Origin: Forficula auricularia
Taxonomy: Eukaryota; Arthropoda; Insecta; Dermaptera; Forficulidae
NCBI GenBank assembly: GCA_024734495.1
Contig: JALMQS010000068.1
Coordinates: 3,271,501 to 3,335,500, forward strand
DNA length: 64,000 nucleotides
Reading direction: 5' to 3'
Shown here piece by piece: positions 24,951 to 36,351 of this stretch. The notes under the pieces are model-generated. The model saw only the letters and a list, made by a program, of their open reading frames with translations, searched no databases and had not been told where the DNA came from. Position 1 is the stretch's first letter. Each line of letters starts with the position of its first letter. Made by a program: the position numbers and the translations under genes.

Positions 24951-25091
24951 ATAAAAGAGTGTACATTCTCCTGGAAAAATAAATTCCTGAGAAAAATGGT
25001 AATAGACTGATGAAATGGGCAAAGCTCTCGAAACTATAGACTCGTTCAAAATAAATTTGAAAATTTATTTTTCCAGCAGAATACTCACTTT
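24951..25091 (+). mobile_element. Short inverted-repeat element with decayed hammerhead motif
   Basis: Imperfect inverted ends of about 35 bp: the left has AAAAGAGTGTACATTCT then CTGGAAAAATAAATT, and the right in reverse complement reads AAAGTGAGTATTCTGC then TGGAAAAATAAATT. Between them lies a hammerhead-like core (25000-25050). The same element, with a better core, is at 55846-55974. Confidence 0.6.
25000..25050 (+). ncRNA. Degenerate hammerhead-ribozyme-like motif
   Basis: CTGATGA at 25007-25013 and CTCGAAACTATAG downstream match the 55881 motif base for base over most of their length. Stem II has lost pairing (ATGGGC against GCTCTC), and the expected GTC cleavage triplet reads GAC. It is probably inactive, but informative as a second copy of the family. 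Confidence 0.4.
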
Positions 25092-25478
25092 AATTAATAA
25101 ATCTCTTATTATTTTGATGATGTAAGGGCCCACCCCGGCCAACAGAGGTTGTATCTTTTTCCATAACTTTTAATATCATTAAAAGTAAAATTCTTCCTTC
25201 TTCTCTCTCTTTCCGCTACTTGCTATACCGAGTGTTTGATAATTTTGATAAAATAAAAATCGTCGTAAAAAAAAAAATATTTTAAAGCTTAAGTTATACA
25301 ATTTACTTTTAAAATTAGTTTATTATTAGAATAATTTATTGAGTCAGATATAGATAATGTGAAACCACTAATGGTCAAAATGTCATTGTACCTCCGGCGC
25401 CCCGAAATCCGTTTCTACAGCTTTTAAAAAATTTAATACTTTAGAAGTTTATTTTTGCAGACGGACTGATATATTAAT

Positions 25479-25574
25479 ATCTCAGGATTGAATGATGGCA
25501 GTCCGGAAAAAACTACTTGCAACAAATATAATATTTCCAATATTTTCAGGACTGCCTTCATCCAATCCTGAGAT
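25479..25574. repeat. Short hairpin, ATCTCAGGATTG termini
   Basis: ATCTCAGGATTGAATGATGG followed by CAGTCC is mirrored by GGACTGCC then TTCATCCAATCCTGAGAT. The arms are about 27 bp around a 40-nt loop. The inner GGCAGTCC/GGACTGC also ends the neighbouring 25707-26032 element, so this may be a reduced relative. Confidence 0.6.
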
Positions 25575-25706
25575 AAAAAATTTAATATTTATTTTCGAAT
25601 AATCCGAATAATAAGTAATAAAGCTTGGATTATTAAATTATCCATCCACAAATAGCTATTTTTCATAATATTAAAGTATGGTAATTTGGAACTGACTGAT
25701 AATGAA

Positions 25707-26032
25707 TTGAGTGGATATGATGAGGCAGTCCAAAATTCAAAAAATAAGATAATTTTAATCATCTTTTTATTTATAAACCGACGTTTTGAGGCTTATTCCC
25801 TCCTTTTTAGGGTTTTGAAAGGTTAATGAAGGAAATCCTATGTGACATTCCCCTCTATCATTGGCAGTAAAAATATTATATCAAATTTCATTCCCAGCAG
25901 AATTAGTGTCCCTGACCTTTCAAAACCCTGAAGAAGGAGTATAAACCTCCGAAACGTCGGTTTATAAATAAAAATATAGTTTAAATTATCTTCTTTGTTT
26001 GAATTTCGGACTGCTTCATCAATATACACTCA
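25707..26032. mobile_element. Palindromic element carrying hammerhead-like motifs in both arms
   Basis: The arms, about 25707-25823 and 25914-26032, are imperfect inverted repeats of about 120 bp. Outer ends read GATGAGGCAGTCC and GGACTGCTTCATC. Each arm contains TTTATTTATAAACCGACGTTT or its complement. The right arm holds an intact hammerhead-like core on the plus strand; the left arm holds the mirror copy on the minus strand with CTGAAGA decayed to CTAAAAA. No protein is encoded. Confidence 0.65.
25921..25968 (+). ncRNA. Hammerhead-ribozyme-like motif (CTGAAGA...GAAACGTC)
   Basis: Core box CTGAAGA is at 25928-25934, stem II GGAG (25936-25939) pairs with CTCC (25947-25950), and GAAAC GTC is at 25951-25958 with C17 at 25958. 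Stem I pairs AAACC (25923-25927) with GGTTT (25959-25963). Stem III is only AC/GT without a loop, as in known minimal hammerheads of retroelements that may act as dimers. One extra A (25935) lies between the core box and stem II, which departs from the consensus and could weaken activity. Confidence 0.5.
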
Positions 26033-26174
26033 AGTTATTTTTCCTTATTAACAAAATTTATTTGTCTTAATTTCTTTCGAAAACTCATAGCTATTGTCTC
26101 TTTAGAAGGAAAGTAAATGAAACAACATCGAAAACCTTTTCATTCTCAATGATAACTCTTTTCTTTCTTTGCAG

Positions 26175-26259
26175 AGTGGCTGAGTGTTGAAAAGTGTTCG
26201 GATGCCAGAGGGCAAACAGCTGGCCAGACACCTTCTGCAGACAACACAGCACCATTCTG
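26175..26259 (+). CDS. Candidate internal exon of an unidentified plus-strand gene
   Basis: An 85-nt island lies between a strong acceptor (TCTTTTCTTTCTTTGCAG) and an excellent donor (GTAAGTAC), with G+C far above its surroundings. Only one frame is open: two leftover bases, then WLSVEKCSDARGQTAGQTPS followed by ADNTAPF, then two leftover bases. The leading two bases complete the codon begun at the end of the 10474-10530 exon. The next exon is not identified. A direct join to the 54446 candidate would create TGA, so an intervening exon, or none of that candidate, must apply. The protein family is not recognised; hydrophilic, Ser/Thr/Gln-rich composition suggests a linker region. Confidence 0.5.
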
Positions 26260-26529
26260 GTAAGTACAAATTCACCTTCTTATCGAACTGCGTTTTCTCA
26301 TTAAGCAATTCCATTTCTATAACTGAGAGAAAAATTAGCCTGAGTTAAGCGCCAATAATTTTTTCAATTAGAAACAAATTAATTCTCCTGACATATTAAT
26401 AAGGAGATATTCAGAGTCTGAATCTTTTTCTTTTTGAATATACAATCGATATCAGTTATTTATATCGACTTCTGACGAAACCCTTCCATAAAATACTTTA
26501 AGATAAATCTTATTTTAACGATTTAATTT

Positions 26530-28070
26530 ATGAGATAGTACATGTAATCATTCTAATATAAGAAAATAGCATTTCAATTAAGAATTTTTTAGTTTAAATG
26601 AAATGTTTTGAGAACATTCAGTTTCTTCACTGGTGCAGCGAGTCGACTAGAAATGCCAAAAGTGTTTATTTTTTCTTCATCACATATTCAATTAAATCTT
26701 TTGAAATTTCATATCTATGGAATATTTTCTTTTATCTTTTATATCAAATAGTTTTTATTAAAATATTTGCATTTTAAAGGGTAGTTTATTTGAAGTCTAA
26801 TTTGAAAAAACGCTAACTATTCCTTTGAAATAATTTTTAAAAACATAAAATTAATATTTATTATAAAACAATCAATTATTTATAATTATATTCGATTTTG
26901 AACGAAATTGATTGATGTTTTTAAGATAATGGTAAAAAGCTAGAAAACCGTAACAAATGACTCGCTGATGACGGGTGACTTGCGACCCAGCCTCTTGATA
27001 AAATAGACCAAATGAATTATAAATGAGAAAGAAAACAATCTTATTTTATCGATTTCATCTATCTGAAGGTTCACAGTATGTCTATTATATAAGAAAATAA
27101 CATTTTGATTAAGAATTTTGTAGTTTAAAAGAAATTGTATGAAAAGATTCAATTTCTTCTCTCCGGGAGCGAATCAACTAGAAATGGCAAAAACTTTTAT
27201 TTTTTTCTCATTAGATATTTATTCAAATCTATTGAAATTTCATATCTGAGTGTTATTTTTATTTATCTTTTATAGCAAATAATTATTATTAGAAAATTTG
27301 CATTTTAAAGGGTAGTTTATTTGAAGTCCAATTTGAAAAAATGCTAATAACTGCGTTGAAATTTTATTAAAAAATATGATATTAATAGATATTATAAAAC
27401 AATTAATTATTAATAATTTAATTCAATTTTGAACAAAATCGATTCACTACTTTTTGAGAAAATGGTCAAAAACCATCTGAACCGTCTAAAAAACGATGTT
27501 TTTTGAAAGCACGAGATGCCTTTGAAAAAAGTTTAAAAAGTCATATGAAACGAAATATTGACTTGTGACATGGAGGTGAATTTTAAAATGTTTCTAAAAC
27601 GGCCTTTCATAGACGGTTTCCGAGGTTTTTGACGATTTTCTCAAAAAGTACTAAATCGATTTCGTTCAAAATTGAATTAAATTATTAATAATTTGTTGTT
27701 TTATAATATCTATTAATTTCATATTAAAAAAAAATTCAACGGAGTTATTAGCGTTTTTTCAAATTGGACTTCAAATAAACTACCCTTTAAAATGCAAATT
27801 TCCTAATAATAATTATTTGATATAAAAGATAAATGAAATAACACACAGATATAAAATTTCAATAGATTTGAATAAATATCTAATGAGAAAAAAATAAAAC
27901 TTTTTGCCATTTCTAGTTGATTCGCTCCCGGAGAAGAAATTGAATCTTTTCATACAATTTCATTTAAACTGCAAAATTCTTAATCAAAATGCTATTTTCT
28001 TATATTATTAAATGTACTATGAACCTCAAGATAGATAAAATAAGATCGATTTCTTTTTTATTTATAATTC
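26530..28070. repeat. Three-copy foldback: one direct and one inverted repeat of about 450 bp
   Basis: Blocks 26530-26950 and 27010-27490 are direct copies, and 27600-28070 is the same block inverted. All contain TTTGCATTTTAAAGGGTAGT, TTTATTTGAAGTC, GCGAATCAACTAGAAATG-like and ATTCAATTTTGAAC-like blocks. The last two form a large palindrome with a loop of about 110 nt near 27491-27600. The inner ends read ACCATCTGAACCGTC and GACGGTTTCCGAGG. It is likely a foldback transposon. Coding potential is absent. Confidence 0.75.
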
Positions 28071-28639
28071 TCTGTCATATCGAGGGATGTCTCGTCCCAT
28101 CAGAAAGACATTTGTTATTGATTCAAGTCCATTCACTCTACAATTTTGGAATATTTTTTTAACGGGTAAACTATTGATTTTATACATTTCAGTCATATTA
28201 AATTTTCTGTTTTAAATTAAATGTTTTTAATAAAGGTCATTATATTAATCTTGTGTGGCACAAAGGGTTAGGCAGTGATGGTGAAATTTATGTGGAAAGT
28301 TAGATAAATCCTACTCTAGAGGCTTATTCTACATATTCAAAAACTCTAATGAAGAAACATTTAGATATTTTAATTTACTAAACGAAAGTTCATTTTCTAT
28401 AATTAGGTGCCTGACTATTTAAGTATGTAGACGATAAAAAATTAAAAAATTAAATAATTTTTCACTCCACCCTTAAAAATACGTTCAGCTAAATCCAAGA
28501 ATTATCGAGTACTCCACCCCTTTGTCCCAGCTAGTCACATTTATTTAGAGATTTAGACCTCTTAGCTATATTTACTCCAGTCCCTCACTCTTTCTTAAAA
28601 CAAAAAATTAAAGACTATCTTTTTTTGAAAAATAAGATG
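28071..28639. other. A+T-rich stretch, no gene seen
   Basis: Nothing recognised other than low-complexity sequence. Confidence 0.5.
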
Positions 28640-28870
28640 GACTTTTTTCTCAAAAAGATAACTCACGGTATAAAAACCAAATATATTAAGAAAAAAATGT
28701 ATATTTAAGGTCCAAAATCTAAGATTTTAATTTGCATATCAGAGGACTCTCGTCCCCTTTTTGAACCCGATTGCTAACACGCTTGCCGGGCTTGTTAGTA
28801 CTTGGTTTCAACTCCTGAGGGGACGAAGCCCTCTGATAGAAATGTGAAATTATATTTAATTGAAAAAATG
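28640..28870. mobile_element. tRNA-like short element, copy 2
   Basis: Shares with 49300-49545 the blocks AAACCAAATATATTAAGA, CAAAATCTAAGATTTT and GGCTTGTTAGT. The centre reads GCTAACACGCTTGCCGG followed by GGTTTCAACTCC, resembling a tRNA B-box half. The flanks AGAGGACTCTCGTCCCC and GGGGACGAAGCCCTCT are inverted repeats, making a hairpin. Confidence 0.5.
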
Positions 28871-30650
28871 TCAGTTTTTAAAGAAAAAAAAAATTGAATT
28901 TTTTAAAACCAATCGATCATCACCAAGGTTAATCCTTAACTTTTATTTACCTTAATTAACTATTTCTTCATTTCTCGCTGTAAAACTGAAAAAAACAAAA
29001 TTGATTGCTAAAAGAATAATGAGCTGGTCTGACTCGCAATTGAACATGTTTCAGTACCTTTATATTTTTCCAGAATACTTGAAATATCAAATTCCTTCTT
29101 ATATTTGTCTTTGACAAAGAGAGAATATTTTTTTTTTTTAATACTTTTAAGCTAAGACACTTCTAAACGCATCTAGTTACGTCAGGTTATGACTTGTATA
29201 TTATATATAGGTACCTATAATTAAAATCAGTGACATGTTTCCCAAATTATCGGGGTTTTTGTTTAATGGAAACTTTCAACAATATATTAAATTTATGAGA
29301 TGACCCATCACATTTCGAAATATTTTCGAGCTTATGTAACTACAGTCTTTTGATTTTCTGGTTCCCTTGTGATGTTAAACCAATGAAAATCCTGAATGTG
29401 GTTTTACCTGCTGTCACAGAATCTCTCCATACACCTTGCTTTATTTTTTTAATGGATGTTCAACTTTACTTCCTAGCACCAAATACAGAAGGTTTTTCTG
29501 CTTTAATGGGATCATAGCGGCAAGATATCATGTATGTCACTAAATGGACTATCTTTTCTACCGAATGATATTAATTCATTAGTATAGCATCAAATATTTT
29601 ATTTCAAAAACTGTTTAAAATATCCAGTCTAAGGGTTAGATATAGTCAGTTCTATGATTAGAAATCAGAACACATCAACGAGAGTGTATCATAATATTTG
29701 GATTCTACAAAGAAGAATTTCAGCTTATAAAATGTTAAGAAGCGAATGCAAAATGTACATTTTTAATGAATCAACATTATAAATATATTAATTAATTAAT
29801 TCGTGCCCATTAGACTAAAAATGCGTAAATGATGAAGGTATTAGATGCATACAACAAGGTAATAAATTAACCTTAATTAAACATAATTTTACTCCTTATT
29901 TAATTAATCGAGTAATATATGGGCATATTTCTTGACATCTCTTATTTTTCTTTTATTTATTTCTTTTTTAATTTTTTTAAACAAAACCATCCCTACATTT
30001 AAAATTAAAAATGTCATAGCTCTCAGAAATATTTTCTGAATGCGATTTCAAAACTTTGCTTAAAAAAAAAAAAAAAAAACAATATTTAAAACAAATATAG
30101 GTATATACCTATATTAATATAAAAAATCATGAAAAAAATAGCAGATAAAAAAATGTTTAAAATATATTTCAAATTAGATTTTACATTTTCGTGGGTTTAC
30201 ATATTTATATTTAGTGTAGGCTAGATGATTTAAGGGAGTGGATCTATTTCGTATTTATAATTGACTATCTCTAAGGGGCCAATCTGAGGAAGAACGAGAA
30301 CATATTATGCAAAGATAATAATGTGGTTTATTAAAATTTAATATGCTTGTGCTATCGAGTGGAAATATATTTTCATAATGGCTGGAGGAAATTCACTAAA
30401 AAACAAAACTAACAAGTAAAAATTAAAAAAAAAAATTGAATTAATTAACGTCATGGAAAATGTAGTTGGATGCCTGTCATTTCTGATTATTCATCCCTAT
30501 TCGAAAAATATTGATTACTTTTTCAATATATTTTGTAGATGTTTTTATTATTATTTTTTTAAATTTATTTATTCATTTTTTAGGAGGAGGTGGGAGGGAA
30601 TATACATTATTACTTTTCTTAACAAGTAAACTCGAGTCAGCACCGCATAC
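28871..30650. other. A+T-rich stretch, no gene seen
   Basis: Poly-A run of about 18 at 30062-30079 and several T-runs. No repeat termini or frames supported. Confidence 0.5.
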
Positions 30651-30653
30651 TAA

Positions 30654-30828
30654 GGGCCGGTTGTATGCGCAGTAAATGCTTTTACAACTAACAAAGGATA
30701 GATGGTAAATGGAGGGACTGGGATGGCCAATCAGATGACAGGCACTTTCAGTCATCCCAGTCCCTCCATTTACTATCTACCCTTTGTTAGTAGTAAAAAG
30801 CATTTACTTTGGGACATACAACAGGCCC
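30654..30828. mobile_element. Harbinger-type MITE with TAA target duplication
   Basis: A 175-bp near-palindrome: GGGCCGGTTGTATG at the left and CATACAACAGGCCC at the right, with arms of about 75 nt (GGATAGATGGTAAATGGAGG is mirrored) around a loop near CAATCAGATGACAGG. It is flanked by TAA at 30651-30653 and 30829-30831, as expected for PIF/Harbinger. Confidence 0.8.
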
Positions 30829-30831
30829 TAA

Positions 30832-31480
30832 GTGTTCCGTAGCTAAATACATATTTTATAAATCACGATGATTTACAGAAACTTATTTATGTTTAATTTA
30901 TGAAGAATTTATTTGTATGTGCTTGAAAAAATACCGAATTAATCAATATTTGAAAAAAATATATATCGGTATAATTATTATATATATTAGGTTGTCCACA
31001 AAAAATCAAAGTCTTTTTTAACGCGTATCCTCTTGTTTTTATTTTTTTTTATGTCAAACAATCATGGCCCCCACATGAAATTTCAATCCCTGGGCCCAAA
31101 ATCTGAAGCGGGTCCCTTATTTAGGAATAAAAGTATATGTTTTTTATGAAGTGGAAAAAGTTGATTTCCCGCGTACGTATTTTTTTTCTAACATACTCCT
31201 TTAAAAAACCTGTCACGCCCGCGTCCCGGGCCCCACAGGTGCACTTGGACCCCACTTGCGGGAGCTACGAAAACAATTGAAATTTCGTGTACGCCTGACC
31301 ACGGCAACCTGAGCCGACTTGCAGCGAAACATGTCAGTACTTGCAAACTAAGGCGAACGCGAGCTGACGTGTCGATGTGCTTGTAATCGCTTGCTATCTA
31401 TTATAGTTAGTAAACGCATTGTTTTCAATTAGTCAACATGTCGATGGAATTACGCAGTTCTAAAAGTATATTTTTCTATA
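30832..31480. other. Non-coding stretch with GC-rich patch
   Basis: About 31205-31400 is unusually G+C rich (CGCCCGCGTCCCGGGCCCC, CGAACGCGAGCTGACG). No open frame with splice sites is seen. TATTAGGTTGTCCACAAAAA near 30987 resembles a mariner-type end, but its partner was not found. Confidence 0.4.
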
Positions 31481-31483
31481 TGT

Positions 31484-32029
31484 ATATTAATATTATTATT
31501 ATTATTTGTTGCGTTTGGACCCGCTTGGGATCAGCACAAGCTTGATGTCTCTTTCTGGTTGGACCTTCCACGCCTCTATCTTTTTCCGGAACGTGTTATC
31601 GAGTTCCATGGTCAGGTAATTTTTACTGGCCGGATGAGTGTGTTGATGTTAAAGGTGCCCAGGTATGTATAGATTTTTGGTGTTATTCTTCCATTGTTTC
31701 TTCCTTGACTTCTTGATGGTCCTGATTCCCCAGAATCTGAATGCCCGGTTGCCACTCGAGGGTGGGTGGATTGGCCACTACCTAGGGTAATCTTGTTTTT
31801 GCCTTCTACGATTCATGGTTGCTTGTTATGAAAATTTTGTTCTGCTCATGCGCCGAGTTTTGTAGAAGCAGAGATTGTCAGTTTCTGGAGCCGAGGGGCC
31901 GGTTATTTATTATTTTCAAATAAATTCACTTTGCTTCTTGCTGGGATCGAACTGATGAAGTCTAGGTTGATGTTCTCCTAATCGGATTAGAAAAGTTGGT
32001 GATTTAACCGATTGTGCTACCGACCCCTC
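31484..32029 (-). mobile_element. tRNA-derived SINE with (AAT)n tail
   Basis: Read on the minus strand, the head begins GGGGTCGGTAGCACAATCGG (A-box-like) and has CAGTTCGATCCCAGC (B-box) at about 31944-31958. A body of about 430 bp follows, ending GCGGGTCCAAACGCAAC and an ATAATAATAATAAT tail (plus-strand 31488-31508). Head, body and simple-repeat tail are the standard SINE order. The body is not related to other elements in this window. Confidence 0.65.
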
Positions 32030-32559
32030 TATATATGTATATTATATATACAAGAAATATTAGAATGATTATTTATTTGTTATAAATAATGTGTTCTGAA
32101 AAAATATCTGGCTGATCGAAAATTTTCCCTAGGACTAAGTAAAGTACTTGAAATATCAAATTCATTCTCATTTATCATTAATTTATGTAATTTTTCCATA
32201 ATTTTAATTTTAATATTTGAAAGAAGTTGAGGTGGTACAAAAATCATTTGAAAATAAGCACTTTAGAGCTTTGCTCTTACACGCATCATGAAATTAATAA
32301 ATAATTTAAAAAAAATCAAGCCTAATTCTGGTTAAAAAAATCTTTACGAGCCTACTTCTTGCTTAGAATTATAATAAATAAATATTTTATTTTTATTTTT
32401 GACTCTACATTAAATTCAACTCTAGTAAAAATAATAATTCGTAAAAAATTTTAATACAAAATTGATTACTTACCTTCCACATTTCAAGTATTTACTCTAT
32501 TTAATTTACCAGCTACAATGTTCAGACATACTGACGGATAAACATTGTGCCGATAGCAT

Positions 32560-33010
32560 ATAGGGTCCTACACGGTATATTTCAAATTTGCCTGGTTAAT
32601 GAAAATCAATTGGAGCTGTCAGTTTAAAATCCGAGCTGACAATTATATTTCAAATTTGCCTCGTTAATTAATATATATTTAATGTTTTTAATTTAAAATC
32701 AATTGGTGTTTTAAAAAATAAACAATAATATATAAAATATAAATAAAATATAAATCAAATAAGATGTGAATAATTTCTTCTGTGCGCAAAGAAAAGCGAA
32801 TTGAATATTAAATTTTTGAGTGGCGGGGCGGGGGGGGGGGGGGCGAGGAATAATTATCGATATATTTAATGTTTCTTAATTTAAAATGAATTTGAGTCTT
32901 TCATTTCAAAATTCGAGTGCAAATTAAAATTAAATTTCAAATTTGCCTCGTTAATTAATATATATTTAATGTTTTTTAATTTAAAATCAATTGGTGTTTT
33001 TTCATTTTCA
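32560..33010. repeat. Local direct repeats (TTTCAAATTTGCCTCGTTAA)
   Basis: TTTCAAATTTGCCTSGTTAA appears near 32580, 32648 and 32935. The latter two are followed by nearly identical ATATATATTTAATGTTTTT and AAAATCAATTGGTGTTTT blocks. A long G run lies at 32825-32843. These are local duplications in A+T-rich sequence. Confidence 0.7.
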
Positions 33011-33107
33011 TTCGAGTTCAAATGAATACAATATTATCTCGAGACAAAGTCTAAATCAAAAATTTATAGTTTTAGTAACAGAAATTATGGTATAAATTTT
33101 AATGTTA

Positions 33108-33172
33108 GATTGGTCTAGTGGTTAAAACTAATGACCTTAGTTCAAGAGTTCGTAGGTTTGATTCTAGGCAAG
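33108..33172 (+). repeat. tRNA-like SINE head remnant
   Basis: TTGGTCTAGTGGTTAAAAC matches an A-box and AGGTTTGATTCT a decayed B-box, about 33 bases apart. It does not fold as a full tRNA with an acceptor stem, so it is read as a SINE remnant and not as a tRNA gene. Confidence 0.5.
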
Positions 33173-33689
33173 AGGGAAATTTTTTTAGAGAAATTTCTCT
33201 TAGCGTTGTTACAAATTAATCTAGATCAATATATATAGTATTATAAAGTATGTATATATTATTTTTATAATATCCTTAGGCAATTGTCTGTTTGAACAGG
33301 TCAACATAATTAGTACTATTTTAAAATATAATTTTGTTATTTTAGATTGATTAAATTGATATACTGAGTTATTAGTAGTAGATTTTATTAATATACTCAG
33401 TACCCAAATCTTCAATTAGTGATTATGGCATATCACATTATCTATTAGAGTTTTTATTGAATTCAAGTGATTATTGGAAAATGGTCCTGGTTTAACTCCT
33501 TACTAAACTCTAATATTATGTTTATTTAATTTACAAACACAAATTTTCTGGGGATTTAAAAATAAAAATAAAAGGATCCTTACTAGAATTTATTCATAGT
33601 TGTTCGAAATATTAATTTGCTTGTCCCTTTAATATTAATCAAATATCAGTGGCTATTATTTGAAGTCAATGGTAATAAAAAACTAATAG
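33173..33689. other. A+T-rich stretch, no gene seen
   Basis: Nothing recognised. Confidence 0.5.
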
Positions 33690-33845
33690 TGCAGATTGTA
33701 TGCTTTGGTGGTTGAGTTGTTTTCTAAACTTGGTCGAAATTGGTTAAGCCATATTCAAGATATATATTTAGAAAAACCAAAAATGTACTGAAATAAAGTA
33801 TTCATGTTTGTGTGCGAGTATGTACCTTAAACTAATTATCATCAT
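33690..33845. repeat. R2 element fragment
   Basis: AATTGGTTAAGCCATATTCAAG, then ACTGAAATAAAGTA and ATGTTTGTG-CGA-TATGTAC, match the segment 46360-46455 of R2 copy B and its mirror at 61500-61610 in copy C. No array units or termini accompany it. Confidence 0.65.
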
Positions 33846-36350
33846 CAAAATATAGAAAGTCTCAGAAAATAGTCCCATACTTAGAACACCCGTGAATTCA
33901 TAATGACCATATTTTTTTTCCAAAATTAAAAATTATAAGATCTCTCAAAAGCAAGTACATACTTTCAAAATATTTTTAAAATGCTTTAATTTAATAATAA
34001 TAAATAAATATTAAATAGAAAATTTGGAACTCTCTATCAGCCAGAAGATTACACAAATTTCAAGATTCGGTAGGCTTTATTTTCTCAAATTTTGAGGATA
34101 TGAAAATTTTTGTCACCTACCGAATTTGAGCTTAAACTTGGGACAAAAGTGAAGGTTTTTAGAATATTTCAGCTCATTATCTACAACCGCTCGTATATTT
34201 CGTAAATTAAGATTCGATTTTTCCTGATTTATTCATATTTCCGGAAGTTCTGGATTTAGAAACCGCGAAAATTCAACAATTTTCTTTGTCATCAAAATGA
34301 GCTAACTATGACTTTTTATTTTGAAAATGTCAGGGATTTGGATATCTAGATTATCGGAAATTTCTTAACAATAATAAACAAAAATAATTCAACCTTTTTG
34401 AACGAATCCATTACTGCTTAGTGTATGTATGATAACTGTTGGAGTTTTCCCAATCTCAACATAGGATTATGAAAACTTTTTGGTAGAGGGTGGGTTTCTA
34501 ATCCTAAGTTTTTGGAAATTTATATTTTCTTAAAAATACTCAAATTACAAATAAAATGAGCCAACGAGCCGCCAACAGCTGTGCATAATTATTTTTAAAA
34601 ACATGAAAAAAAAATAAAAAAAATACAATTTATTTTACTTTATTACTTTTTTAATGTAAAATAGGAACACCATGACCAATTGGCCATACCTCTTGATTTC
34701 AATCTTAAACTTAGCTTATTTCATGATTTGCGTTTTCTTATATATGTATAGGTATACCTATATATTTTTAATGAGGAAATAATCCTTTTTATTGTTTTGT
34801 AAATAGAACAAAATGTCTAATATTTTATTTGTTTTTTTATTTTTATTTCAATGATCTTAATCAAAGGTCAAATTAAAAATTAAAATCAGTTAATCACGCT
34901 TTACGTGATTATTTAAAATAAATTTGAAAATATTTCCTCGCTCTGTTAAAAGCTTATCTCATTATTATTATTATTATTATTTTTAATAATTTATTATATG
35001 TTAAATTTACTAATTTTTGGATAGTAAAATATGTAATAAACAGGGGTGCAGGTTAATCTTGATCGCCCTTTTTGTCCAACTGTCGGATATCTTAGTTACT
35101 TTTTCATTTAAGACTCACTTGATTCTGTTAATGCCTCTTGTGTAGTTTAGAGTCCTAAAAGTCCGGTAATACCTATTATTTGGTACTTTTTTTAATGCGA
35201 TCCAATACAAAAAGGGGCCTACCAAGAAAATGCACCAAGTACTTACAGCTCTCCATTAAATTCATCGATAGCACCTCTTCAATGTACTACTCGTATGTAT
35301 TGTCTTTTGATACAGAAGCAGGCCCATATATAGGTGCAGGCAGGTTCAAATTCATTCTTAATGTGTAACATTTACCCGCTTATCAGCTGAACGATCGGGC
35401 TGGGCATGTATTTTGTTCCGGCAACTGTTGATGACCTCTTTCAAGACAAACACATGATGGACAGGCGCCATTTTAGGAATCCAGGATTATATGTATGTGT
35501 AATTATCGTCCTATCTGGGATCTATAAGATCGGGGTGATGTAAAATTCATATTGAATTTGTAACGCGATCAAGGCACCGGCAGGCAACTCCGGGTTCGTG
35601 ACCCGAAAGGGCCATCCTTCCCCTATTAGAAAAAAAGTAATAAAATAATGCAGAAAGGAACCAGCTGGTCTTAATCATGGCTGGCTATCACTTTTCACTT
35701 GTGTTGATATTTTTACACCTCATTTAATGAGAAGAATCGGTTGAATGCAAATTAATCATAGTTATCTGTCAATCATTTCGATCGTAATAAAAAATTCCCC
35801 ATTTGATTGAATTAAAAATAACAGTTCGCTCTAAATCATTGCTAATGCTAATCAGTAATAGAGAAATCTGTTTAGGTAGTGAGATATAAATTATAAGTTT
35901 CAAACTTTGTTATAAATGTGCTAATGAATAGGATAATTTAAATTTTTTTCATTCTGTCCATTAACAGCTATCAATATCTGTTATAAAATGAATTCATTAA
36001 GATAATTGTTTATAATCATACAATAAAGTAAAATAACATAGTGTTTATATATGTATATAAGTATTTGTCAGTTTATTTAAGATATTGGAAATTTATTATT
36101 TGCATAAAATAATTCATATTTTTAATTGAAATATCTAGTTATACGAATATAACGAGGTCGGAGAAAAAATGAATATATAATAAGCCAGCCTATTGCGAAT
36201 CGGACTCGCATTCCGAGGACTCCATACATGATTTACGAGGTGTGATTGGAAACTTATAAGAAAGGATTCGCTACTGCTCAATAATAGGAGTTGGGTTTTC
36301 TTCCCCATACGAAAATAAAGGCTTATTTTCTCCTAGAAATATTCTAATAA
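33846..36350. other. Mostly A+T-rich stretch, no gene established
   Basis: A small hairpin (ATTCGGTAGG and CCTACCGAAT) lies at about 34064-34127. Region 35040-35630 is less A+T rich, with CCGGGTTCGTGACCCGAAAGG and GGCACCGGCAGGCAACTCC near 35580-35610. It may be a decayed retroelement, but no frame supports that. Region 36180-36300 likewise has a GC-richer patch of unknown nature. Confidence 0.4.
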
Positions 36351-36351
36351 G

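Noticed and set aside
26955..27000. CTGATGACGGGTGACTTGCG as a hammerhead 5' half.
   Set aside because: CGACCC follows the stem in place of GAAA, so the core is incomplete.
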